DNA of 64,000 nt, from contig JBCCGK010000028.1 in assembly GCA_039029315.1 (NCBI GenBank), positions 1 through 64,000 on the forward strand, read 5' to 3'. The stretch's first letter is position 1; the number at the start of each line of letters is the position of its first letter. The notes under the pieces were generated by a model that made no database searches, was not told where the DNA came from, and worked only from the letters and a program-made list of their open reading frames with translations. This stretch comes from JBCCCJ01 sp039029315. Its GTDB lineage: Bacteria; Bacteroidota; Bacteroidia; J057. Positions 26,564 through 34,979 of the stretch are shown piece by piece. Both the position numbers and the translations under genes were made by a program.

Positions 26564-26591
26564 CATTGTTCACAGAAATTGATTCACTCAC

Positions 26592-27200
26592 ATGGGAATT
26601 GCAGAAAGAAAAGAGAGAGAAGCCCAGGAAATGCGGACCAAAATCATCAATGCAGCCATGCAGATGTTTGTGGACAAAGGATTTGAGGAAACCTCCATCC
26701 GACAGATTGCCAAATCCATCGAATACAGCCCTGCAGCACTGTATCGATATTTCGCCAACAAGGATGAGTTGTTTTATGCGGTTCATGCCTGTGTGTTTGA
26801 TCTCTTGTACGATCACCTCAAAACAGTTCAAAACATCGAGCATCCAGTACATCGATTAATCGAAATGGGGCGTATGTATCTGGATTTTGCCCTAAAGAAC
26901 CAGGAGTATTATGAGTTGTTGTTTGTGCAGAAATCTCCCATGCAAACGGAGATAACTGAGGATGAATGGTCTTGCGTGATGAATACTTTTGGCTTGCTGC
27001 AAAACACAGTGAAAGACTGCATAGAACAGGGATATTTCTCCAATACAGATCTGCATACGACCACCTTGATTTGCTGGTCCAATATGCACGGAATGATCAC
27101 CCTCTACTTTCGCGATCGAATGAAAATGTACCCGGAAGAACATCGGCTGAAACTGATTCATCAATCGGTGGCCATGATGATCGACCTATTGCAAAAATAA
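26592..27200 (+). CDS. TetR/AcrR-family repressor of the RND efflux operon
   Basis: 202 aa. The N-terminal helix-turn-helix is typical: IINAAMQMFVDKGFEETSIR then QIAKSIEYSPAALYRYFANK. The remaining ~140 residues form the helical ligand-binding domain. It is the first gene before a TolC/adaptor/RND operon on the same strand, the classic AcrR-type arrangement. Two matching palindromes, one in its own promoter and one before tolC, support both autorepression and repression of the pump. Inducing ligands are unknown. Confidence 0.88.
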   Translation: MGIAERKEREAQEMRTKIINAAMQMFVDKGFEETSIRQIAKSIEYSPAALYRYFANKDELFYAVHACVFDLLYDHLKTVQNIEHPVHRLIEMGRMYLDFALKNQEYYELLFVQKSPMQTEITEDEWSCVMNTFGLLQNTVKDCIEQGYFSNTDLHTTTLICWSNMHGMITLYFRDRMKMYPEEHRLKLIHQSVAMMIDLLQK

Positions 27201-27232
27201 ATGGGTTCAAGAATTATTTTTTTGACCAAAAA

Positions 27233-27247
27233 GTGAACAGTGTTAAC
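27233..27247. promoter_or_regulatory. Putative TetR operator at the efflux operon promoter
   Basis: GTGAACAGTGTTAAC, an imperfect palindrome, lies 27 bases before the tolC-like start codon and matches the copy in the tetR promoter. It overlaps a weak promoter candidate: TTTG at 27221-27224, 19 bases, TAACAAAG. Confidence 0.65.
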
Positions 27248-27274
27248 AAAGTGTAATGCGTTTATCAAAGCAAT

Positions 27275-28639
27275 ATGAAGCCTAAACAAACTTTCATTTT
27301 TTCTCTTTGCCTGATGGCATATTTGCTTCCTGCCTATTATAGCCATGCACAGTCAGACATTCTGGAAAGCTACGTACAGGAAGGTCTGGAGCGCAACCTC
27401 AGTCTCAAGCAACAAGATCTGGTCTATGACAAAGCTGTCTCTGCTCTACAAGAAGCCAAAGGCCTGTTCCTCCCACAAGTGTCAGCCATCGCCAACTATA
27501 CACTTGCTGGTGGGGGACGAACACTGGATTTTCCTATCGGAGACTTGTTCAATCCAGTTTATGCCACGCTCAATGAATTGACAGAACGACAGCAGTTTCC
27601 TACCAATCTGGAAAATGTAGAGGAACAATTTCTCCCACACAACTTTCAGGAAAGCAAACTTCGGATTGTGCAGCCCTTGTTCAATAGCGGGATATATTTC
27701 AATCGCCGAGCCAAGCAAGCCTTGATTTCGGTGGAAGAGGCCAAAAAGCAGGCTTTCAGGCAAGATGTCTCCAAAGACATCCGTGTGGCCTACTTCAGCT
27801 ATCTCAAGACGGTAGAAGTAGGCAAAATCTATCAGGAAACCGCTCCCCTGCTCGAAGAGATTCTTCGTGTCAATGAACGCCTTGTTGCCAATGATAAAGC
27901 CACCAGAGAAGTTGTCTATGCAGCCCAACATGAGGTCAGCAAACTCGCTCAACAACAAGCCCAGGCTCTTCGGCAGCAACAAATGGCCAAGGCATACATG
28001 AATTTTCTCCTGAACAGACCATTGGATCAATTGATTGAGGTCGATTCAAGTTTCCAGCCAAGTCCGATGAGAGAAGATCTCAATGGATTGGAGGATCTCG
28101 CCATGCAGGAGCGAGGAGAACTCCGCCATCTCACTCTCGCTCAAGCTGCCAATACCGAGGCCATCGAATTGCACCGGTCTGCATGGCTTCCACAAATCAA
28201 TGCGGTGCTCGATGTTGGCTTTCAGGGATATGGATACAATTGGGGCAAAGAACAGGATTATTGGCTTGGGCAGGTCTCTCTCCAATGGGATTTGTTTCAG
28301 GGAGGACAGCGCAAAGCACGTGTCCAACAAGCCAAAATAGATCAGGAGATTCTGCTCAATCAACAATCTCAACTGGAACAACAACTCAGACTCCAGGTTC
28401 AGGAGGCTTATTACAAACTGACAGAAGCGCAAAGTGCCATTGAGGCTGCAAAAGCAGGTCTCAGAAGTGCACAACAGGCATACCGTTTATCCGAAAAAAA
28501 GTATCGACAAGATCAAGCCAATTTCCTTGAACTTACTGATGCAAGAACCCGCATGACCCAGGCAAGAATCAGTCTGGCAATAGCAAGCTATGATCTCCTT
28601 ATTCAACAAGCAGACCTTCAATGGGCCATAGGCCGCTAG
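27275..28639 (+). CDS. TolC-family outer-membrane efflux protein
   Basis: 454 aa with a signal peptide (FSLCLMAYLLPAYYSHAQ) and the two-fold repeated coiled-coil architecture of TolC/OprM trimers. Recognisable family segments are LERNLSLKQQDLVYDKA, LRIVQPLFNSGIYFNRRAK, the second-repeat LGQVSLQWDLFQGGQRKARV and the end-region KYRQDQANFLELTDARTRM. It forms the outer-membrane channel of the tripartite pump encoded by this operon. The adaptor gene follows after 12 bases. Confidence 0.93.
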   Translation: MKPKQTFIFSLCLMAYLLPAYYSHAQSDILESYVQEGLERNLSLKQQDLVYDKAVSALQEAKGLFLPQVSAIANYTLAGGGRTLDFPIGDLFNPVYATLNELTERQQFPTNLENVEEQFLPHNFQESKLRIVQPLFNSGIYFNRRAKQALISVEEAKKQAFRQDVSKDIRVAYFSYLKTVEVGKIYQETAPLLEEILRVNERLVANDKATREVVYAAQHEVSKLAQQQAQALRQQQMAKAYMNFLLNRPLDQLIEVDSSFQPSPMREDLNGLEDLAMQERGELRHLTLAQAANTEAIELHRSAWLPQINAVLDVGFQGYGYNWGKEQDYWLGQVSLQWDLFQGGQRKARVQQAKIDQEILLNQQSQLEQQLRLQVQEAYYKLTEAQSAIEAAKAGLRSAQQAYRLSEKKYRQDQANFLELTDARTRMTQARISLAIASYDLLIQQADLQWAIGR

Positions 28640-28651
28640 TTCTGCCCTTTC

Positions 28652-29776
28652 ATGTCTTCACCTCATTTTTCAACAATGAATCATTCACTCACAATGAACA
28701 TACACCTTTCTTCATGGATGTTGCTCGCTCTCCTCTTCCTGGCAGCCTGCAGCAAACAAGATCACGAACACTCCCAGTCTGATTCCACAGCTGAAACGTC
28801 CTTTCCAGTAAAAGTAGAGACAGTTCAACTCTCCAAGAAAGCTCTCCCACTCCGAAGCACAGGTATTTTGGCCTCACAGGCAGAAATTCGTCTGGGCTTC
28901 AAAATTGGGGGGATCATACAAGCCATCTATGTAGAAGAAGGAATGAGTGTTCGCAAGGGACAACAACTTGCCCGCTTGAATCCAGTTGAAATCAATGCCC
29001 AATTCAGCCAGGCCAAGAGTGCCGTTGCCAAATCGAAAAGAGATCTGGCCCGGGTCCAGCAATTGTATGCAGATAGTGTCGCCACGCTGGAACAGGTGCA
29101 GGATCTGACCACTGCCCTTGAGATGGCCAAAGCCTCTCTTGAAAGCGCCTCTTTTAATCAGGCTCATGCTGTGATTTATGCCCCGGCATCTGGGCAGGTC
29201 TTGAAACGATTTGGAGAAAAAGGGGAGGTCGTCGGCCCGGGAACTCCCATATTGTTGCTGTCGAATACGGGCAAAAATCAGGTCCTTCGAACAGGATTGT
29301 CCGATGTAGAAGTGGTACAGCTTTCTTTGGGAGATGAAGCCAAGGTACAATTCGATGCGCTTCCCAATGAGAATTTTTCTGCCAGGGTCAGTCAAATCGC
29401 TGCTGGATCAGACCCAAGAACAGGAACTTTCGAGGTGGAGTTACAACTAAGAACGACCAACAAACACCTCAAAAATGGATTTGTGGGAAAAGCGACGATT
29501 CTTCCTTCTAATCAGTTGGCCTATGTTCAGCTTCCAATAGAGGCTTTGGTAGAAGCCGATGCGGACAGAGCTGTCATATATGTGCCAGATTCTTCTTTTG
29601 AAACTGCACAAAGAGTCGAGCTGACCCGCTATGATATCAGAGATGAAAGTTTGGCCATTCCTGCCACAGAACTTCTCCCCAATACGCCCGTCATTACTGA
29701 AGGTGCCAAATATCTTGAGCCAGGTGCTTCCATTCGCATTGTAGAGGACAAATCATTTGCCACTGCGATAGAATAA
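28652..29776 (+). CDS. RND efflux periplasmic adaptor (membrane fusion protein), lipoprotein
   Basis: Up to 374 aa. The leader ends in the lipobox FLAAC, so the adaptor is probably lipid-anchored. The barrel-sandwich/lipoyl part is seen in GFKIGGIIQAIYVEEGMSVR and VIYAPASGQVLKRFGEKGEV, the alpha-hairpin between them (LARVQQLYADSVATLEQVQD), and beta-barrel segments follow (GSDPRTGTFEVELQLR). It couples the inner-membrane RND pump to the TolC-like channel. In-frame ATG codons at 28652, 28676 and 28694 are all possible; the first lies 12 bases after the tolC-like gene. Confidence 0.92.
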   Translation: MSSPHFSTMNHSLTMNIHLSSWMLLALLFLAACSKQDHEHSQSDSTAETSFPVKVETVQLSKKALPLRSTGILASQAEIRLGFKIGGIIQAIYVEEGMSVRKGQQLARLNPVEINAQFSQAKSAVAKSKRDLARVQQLYADSVATLEQVQDLTTALEMAKASLESASFNQAHAVIYAPASGQVLKRFGEKGEVVGPGTPILLLSNTGKNQVLRTGLSDVEVVQLSLGDEAKVQFDALPNENFSARVSQIAAGSDPRTGTFEVELQLRTTNKHLKNGFVGKATILPSNQLAYVQLPIEALVEADADRAVIYVPDSSFETAQRVELTRYDIRDESLAIPATELLPNTPVITEGAKYLEPGASIRIVEDKSFATAIE

Positions 29777-29856
29777 GCAATCTCCACCCAGCCCCAGGAA
29801 GTTACGCCCTCCTGTGGGTCCTGAATCCTATTTGTCATTCGAAATCAATTATTCCT

Positions 29857-32800
29857 ATGCGCCTTCCAAAACTCGCCATAGACAATTATCAATTTGTGCT
29901 TGTTCTGGTCTTTTTGGCCTTGAGTACTGGTGTACTCTCTTTTATGAACATGCCGAGGTCTGAAGATCCCACGCTCGACTTCCCCGTGTATAGTGTGATC
30001 GCCATCTATCCAGGAACGAGTCCGCAGGACATTGAAGATCTGGTGGTGGACCCCATAGAGAAGTCCCTCAATGAACTGGAGGACCTGACCGAAATTCGCT
30101 CCAATATTCAAAATGGTCTGGCTGTGATCAGCATTGAAGGAGAATTCGGCATTGACACAGATGACCTATTCGATGAAGTCAATGCACAGGTCACCAAAGT
30201 CCGAGGAGATATGCCAGAGAACCTACAGAGCCTGGAGGTCATTCAGCAAAGTCCCCAGAATGTTGCTATTTATCAGATGGCCCTGATTTCTCCCACAGTT
30301 CCATACCGTGAGCTCGTCGATCATGCAGAAAGATTGGAGAACCGCTTAAAAAAAATTTCCGGGGTCAGAACTATAGACATCGAAGGATATCCTGAAGAGG
30401 AAATCAGAATTGATCTGGATTTTGAGAAGATGGGTCAATTGCAGCTCTCCCTGAATCAAGTTAGTGGGATTCTCAGAGGCAACAATGCCAATATCCCGGG
30501 AGGTGAAATCAAGGCAGGTTCACAGTCCTTTTCTCTCAAAACAAGCGGAGGATATCAATCTGTAGAAGAATTAACACAAACTGTGGTTGGCGCTTCTCAA
30601 GGCAAGTTGCTTTATCTCAAGGATATCAGCAAAGTGTATGCGACCTATGAAGATCCCAACTATATTGCGCGCTACAATGGTCAACGTGCCATTTTTGTCT
30701 CCATTACTCAAAAGAAAGGGGTCAATATTCTTCAATTATCTGCCTCTATCCAACAGCAGTTGGATGCGTTTACAGAACAACTCCCTCCCAATATAGAGTT
30801 GGCTGTAGCCTTTGAGCAAGCGCCCGCTGTCAAGAGTCGCGTCAATGATTTTTTCATGAACCTTCTCCAGGGAATCTTCCTGGTAGGCATTGTCATTTCG
30901 ATATTCCTGGGCATCCGCAATGCGCTGATCATCATGACGGTCATTCCGACCTCCATTCTCATAGCAATCAACTTGTTGGATGTCTCTGGTTTTGGGATTC
31001 AGCAGATCTCGATTGCAGGATTGGTGATTGCCCTTGGACTATTGGTAGACAATGGTATCGTAGTGGTGGAGAATATATCCCGTCTGATTCGAGAAGGCAA
31101 ATCTGTGAGAGAGGCGGCTGTACAGGGAACAAGTGAGGTTGGCTGGGCGATTGTCAGTTCTACTATGACGACCATCTTGGCGTTTTTCCCCATGACACAG
31201 TTGGGAGGCGGAACCGGGCAATTCATCAAGACGATGCCAATCATTGTGATGTTCAGCTTGATCGCTTCCTTGATTTTGGCCTTGATTCTCTCTCCTCTTT
31301 TGGCAGACAGGCTCCTCAAACCTGCCCTGGCTGAACGCCTGACAGCTACTGAGCGTGCCTTGCAATGGATGGTGCAAAAAGTATATCGAAGAGCCTTGAA
31401 TTTTTCTCTCACATATCCCTTGGTAGTTGTTGGAATCGCCCTTCTGTCCTTAGCAGGAAGTGCTGCCTTGTTCCCATTGGTGGGCGTCAGTTTCTTTCCT
31501 TCCGCCGACAAACCAATGCTTGTGATCAATATAGATACCCCAAAGGGAAGCAATCTGGATCGAACGGATGAAGCCGCTGCATATGTGGAACATCAACTCG
31601 AAGAACTCTCCTTTGTTGCAGGATATAGTACCAATGTTGGACATGGCAATCCACAGATCTATTACAACATCATTCCCAAAAACACCTCCAATACACATGC
31701 ACAAATCATCGTGGAATTAAAGGAGTGGAAGGCGAGAAGTTTTTACCAACAGATTGAGACTTTGAGGTCTCTGTTTGCAGACTATCCAGGGGCCAAAATC
31801 CGGGTTGTCGAGCTCAAAAACGGGCCTCCATATGAAGCCCCGATTGCGATCAAGGTGATTGGAGATGAAGCCTCTATGCTCAAGACACTGGCAGCAAAGG
31901 TGGAGCAAATCATTGCTTCTACACAAGGGAGTATCAATGTCGACAATCCCCTGTCTATTGGAAAGACCCAGCTTCGGGCACACATCCATCGCGAAAAGGC
32001 AGGTATGTTGGGGGTTCCGCTGATCGACATAGATATGGCTCTTCGAACGGCACTCTCAGGCAACAATCTTGGTTCCCTCAATTTCCCGGATGGATCAGAT
32101 TATGAATTGGTGGTCAGAATGGACAATGAAACTGATATGAAAATCTCAGATTTTCAGAAGGTCTACTTGTCCAGCATGAGTGGAGCACAAATTCCTTTGA
32201 GTCAATTGGTGGAATTGAAGTTCGAAGCAGAGGCAGCCCAAATTGATCATTTCGATTTGGAAAGAACAGCTACCGTCACCTCAGATGTCAAAGATGGATA
32301 CAGCTCCAATCTGATGACAAGAGAGATCATCGCTCAACTGGACGGAATGAATTGGCCTGATGGATATGGCTTTTATGTATCTGGCGAATTCGAGACTCAA
32401 CAAGAATCCTTCGGTGATCTGGGACAGCTACTGGCTGTTGCAGTCCTGGGGATCTTTGCAGTTCTGATTCTTCAGTTCAAGTCTTTCCGACAGCCGTTCA
32501 TTGTCTTGTCGGCCATTCCTCTGGCTGTAACTGGATCGATACTCGCACTTTTTGTTACAGGCCATTCCTTTTCTTTCCTGGCTTTTGTTGGGTTTACAAG
32601 TCTTGTTGGGATTGTGGTCAATACCTCCATCATTCTTGTAGATTATGCCAATCAGCTGAGACTACAAGGCATGGAAACAGGGCTAGCCCTCCGCTTAGCT
32701 GCCGAGACAAGATTTATTCCGATTCTTTTGACGACCCTCACTACCATCCTCGGCCTGCTTCCTCTGACACTCAGCGGTGGAAATCTATGGCCACCGATGG

Positions 32801-32904
32801 GGTGGTCCATCATCGGTGGTATGATCTCCTCTACTCTATTGACACTACTGATCGTCCCGATCTTGTATCAATGGTTGACAAAGGTTCCTGACCCCATGAC
32901 ATGA
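29857..32904 (+). CDS. RND-family efflux transporter, inner-membrane pump
   Basis: 1015 aa, the size of an HAE1-type RND pump. It begins with the first membrane helix, followed by EDPTLDFPVYSVIAIYPGTS-type porter domain sequence. The central proton-relay helix reads IALGLLVDNGIVVVENISR, with Asp-Asn where many pumps have Asp-Asp. The second half repeats the fold, ending with membrane segments TSLVGIVVNTSIILVDYANQ and FIPILLTTLTTILGLLPLTL. It exports hydrophobic compounds or drugs with proton antiport; the substrates are unknown. Its last 37 bases overlap the convergent metallophosphoesterase gene. Confidence 0.95.
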   Translation: MRLPKLAIDNYQFVLVLVFLALSTGVLSFMNMPRSEDPTLDFPVYSVIAIYPGTSPQDIEDLVVDPIEKSLNELEDLTEIRSNIQNGLAVISIEGEFGIDTDDLFDEVNAQVTKVRGDMPENLQSLEVIQQSPQNVAIYQMALISPTVPYRELVDHAERLENRLKKISGVRTIDIEGYPEEEIRIDLDFEKMGQLQLSLNQVSGILRGNNANIPGGEIKAGSQSFSLKTSGGYQSVEELTQTVVGASQGKLLYLKDISKVYATYEDPNYIARYNGQRAIFVSITQKKGVNILQLSASIQQQLDAFTEQLPPNIELAVAFEQAPAVKSRVNDFFMNLLQGIFLVGIVISIFLGIRNALIIMTVIPTSILIAINLLDVSGFGIQQISIAGLVIALGLLVDNGIVVVENISRLIREGKSVREAAVQGTSEVGWAIVSSTMTTILAFFPMTQLGGGTGQFIKTMPIIVMFSLIASLILALILSPLLADRLLKPALAERLTATERALQWMVQKVYRRALNFSLTYPLVVVGIALLSLAGSAALFPLVGVSFFPSADKPMLVINIDTPKGSNLDRTDEAAAYVEHQLEELSFVAGYSTNVGHGNPQIYYNIIPKNTSNTHAQIIVELKEWKARSFYQQIETLRSLFADYPGAKIRVVELKNGPPYEAPIAIKVIGDEASMLKTLAAKVEQIIASTQGSINVDNPLSIGKTQLRAHIHREKAGMLGVPLIDIDMALRTALSGNNLGSLNFPDGSDYELVVRMDNETDMKISDFQKVYLSSMSGAQIPLSQLVELKFEAEAAQIDHFDLERTATVTSDVKDGYSSNLMTREIIAQLDGMNWPDGYGFYVSGEFETQQESFGDLGQLLAVAVLGIFAVLILQFKSFRQPFIVLSAIPLAVTGSILALFVTGHSFSFLAFVGFTSLVGIVVNTSIILVDYANQLRLQGMETGLALRLAAETRFIPILLTTLTTILGLLPLTLSGGNLWPPMGWSIIGGMISSTLLTLLIVPILYQWLTKVPDPMT

Positions 32905-34715
32905 TTCTCTCCCTGCCAATCGGATTGCCAAAGAAGGCGGCTGCTATGGGCGCCTTCTTTGTCTTTGTCAAATTGGATGACATTGAGGCGAAGGTGCTTC
33001 CAGTTCTCTCCCTGATGTCTGGTGATGGCTGATATCGGAATGGCAATTTCTATATCGTATCCAGTCTCAGTTCGTCTACAGAAGCTTTGAATCTCATCTG
33101 GCAATCGATCCTTTCTGAATATGTTTCCTGGCCCATCTCCCTCTTCTTCAGGACTGATCGCAATGAATAGATTGCGATAGCCTGTACTCATGGAACTCAC
33201 ATCTATGGATCTAGGGTCCAGGACGAAGGCCAATCCATCCTGGTCAAAAGGCGCGACCTTATCACTGCTTTCAATTTGATCATCCTGCACGCTGGCTGCC
33301 AAATAGATCCAGTCCTTGCGCTGCCGAATATCAAAAGCAAAACTGGCATCCTCCTGCCCTGAATGAGAGAAAGGATCACTCTCTTCAATGGGAGAGAAAT
33401 CAGAAAAGGTCAAGGATTTCCACTCCTTCAGGTCTCCATCTATCTGGGGGGCTTTTTTCGCTTTCCTGATATCATAGGTCATCTGCGGAGCAAACCAAAT
33501 GGACTGTTCCAACTCCATGACCGGATAGTCAGCAGGTTTGTAAGTGGCAGTTGCATGGATGCGAATCGGATGAATCTCAGAAGGGAGAATGGAAGAAGGC
33601 GTTTTGAGAGGAATGCTGATTTGCTCTACTGAATTCGGTCCAACAGCCTGCTGAATCCCATCAGTGGCTACCCAAATATCTGTGGAGCTATTGAAACTCA
33701 GATTCACTTCCAAGGGCAAATCGCTGTCATTTGTCATTTTTACATGGATTTCCCCTCCAGAAAATGCCCCATTCTCCACAAACAAAGGCTCCAATTGGAC
33801 CGGAAATTGGTAGAGAACTTCTTTGGTAGCCAGATAGCTTTCTTCAGTCTGTATATCCTTATCCCAAATGCCATCTAGAAGAAGATTGGCCAGAATGGGG
33901 CCTTCTTCTGTCATGGTGACCCAGACCACATGATCAAATTCTCCAAACCTTGGCCCACGCATACCACTTCCTCCACCGGTAGTTGCCAGAATGAAATAAT
34001 CGCTCTGGTTTCGTTCATAGCGCACGTAGCGATGACGATGCCCTGCAAAAACTGTATGTTTTCTATCTGCCAATAATGCTTCTACCTCTGACCACTTCCC
34101 ATTGTTTTTTTGATCCCACAACGGTTGGTGAAGGAATACCAGAGTCCACCTCACCGATGGATTGGCTGCCAGCGCTTCATCAATATAGGCCAATTGTGGT
34201 TCATCGATATATCCGCGACCTGCTCCCTGCATCTTTTCCTCCGAGTTCAAACACAAAAACAATACATCCTCATACACAAAATGGTAATAGTCTCTTCCAA
34301 ATCTCTCCTTCCATTTTCTGGCCATGACCTCATTGATGTAATCATGATTGCCTGGTAGATAAAAGAAAGGTGCCTCCAGATTGTCAATGAATCCAGTGAA
34401 TTCGTCCCATTCTTCATCAATGCGTGCCTCATCTTCTGTATATCCTGTGATCAAATCTCCCACACTCATGACAAATTCGGGCTGCAATAGATTGAGTTTT
34501 CGGATGGCCTCGGGGAACACCCCTGGTCGAAGACCGCCCGTTCTATCTGTCACAATGGCAAACTGAAAGGAACCCTCCTTCTTGTTGATATCCAAATGGT
34601 TCCAGGGATTCACAGCCCCTGAGGCGTCTATGCGGATGCGAGCCTCGGAAGTGTCTTGGGCAACTATTTGAGCTGCAATCAACATACTTGATAGAAACAG
34701 TAGATATTTTTTCAT
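32868..34715 (-). CDS. Exported calcineurin-like metallophosphoesterase with C-terminal CBM9-like domain
   Basis: 615 aa with a signal peptide (MKKYLLFLSSMLIAAQIVAQ). The N-terminal ~300 residues carry the metallophosphoesterase motifs in order: TDRTGG, SVGDLITG, LPGNHDY, FLHQPLWD and FAGHRHRYVRY. A beta-rich linker follows, then from ~430 a CBM9-like sugar-binding domain (PQIDGDLKEWKSL, DWIYLAASVQDDQI, DQDGLAFVLDPR). Probably a periplasmic or secreted phosphatase or phosphodiesterase acting on sugar-linked or nucleotide substrates; the substrate is unknown. The gene's 3' end overlaps the RND pump gene on the opposite strand by 37 bases. Confidence 0.85.
   Translation of the reverse strand: MKKYLLFLSSMLIAAQIVAQDTSEARIRIDASGAVNPWNHLDINKKEGSFQFAIVTDRTGGLRPGVFPEAIRKLNLLQPEFVMSVGDLITGYTEDEARIDEEWDEFTGFIDNLEAPFFYLPGNHDYINEVMARKWKERFGRDYYHFVYEDVLFLCLNSEEKMQGAGRGYIDEPQLAYIDEALAANPSVRWTLVFLHQPLWDQKNNGKWSEVEALLADRKHTVFAGHRHRYVRYERNQSDYFILATTGGGSGMRGPRFGEFDHVVWVTMTEEGPILANLLLDGIWDKDIQTEESYLATKEVLYQFPVQLEPLFVENGAFSGGEIHVKMTNDSDLPLEVNLSFNSSTDIWVATDGIQQAVGPNSVEQISIPLKTPSSILPSEIHPIRIHATATYKPADYPVMELEQSIWFAPQMTYDIRKAKKAPQIDGDLKEWKSLTFSDFSPIEESDPFSHSGQEDASFAFDIRQRKDWIYLAASVQDDQIESSDKVAPFDQDGLAFVLDPRSIDVSSMSTGYRNLFIAISPEEEGDGPGNIFRKDRLPDEIQSFCRRTETGYDIEIAIPISAITRHQGENWKHLRLNVIQFDKDKEGAHSSRLLWQSDWQGENHVMGSGTFVNH
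32930..32960 (+). terminator. Probable terminator of the efflux operon
   Basis: A 10-base perfect stem (AAAGAAGGCG at 32930-32939 with 32951-32960) and an 11-base loop, followed by GTCTTTGTC. It starts 26 bases after the RND stop codon and lies within the coding region of the opposing gene. Confidence 0.6.
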
Positions 34716-34979
34716 ATCAAATTGAGGTCTTGAGATGATAAAGAATGATGGATAGTCTGTTGGCTAAGGTCCTAATATTTTGATCAAAAATTAAGCTGGT
34801 ATTATCCAAAGAAAAAAAATAAATGACTTTGTTAACAATTTTTCCGGAGAGAGGGACCAAAGGGTAATGCTATGAACATCTCATTCTGAGGCTTGGAGGA
34901 GATTTCTGTTACATTTTCTCAACAAATAGGGAGGGGATTTTCTGCCCATCTTTCTTTTTTTCATACAAATATTTACCCT

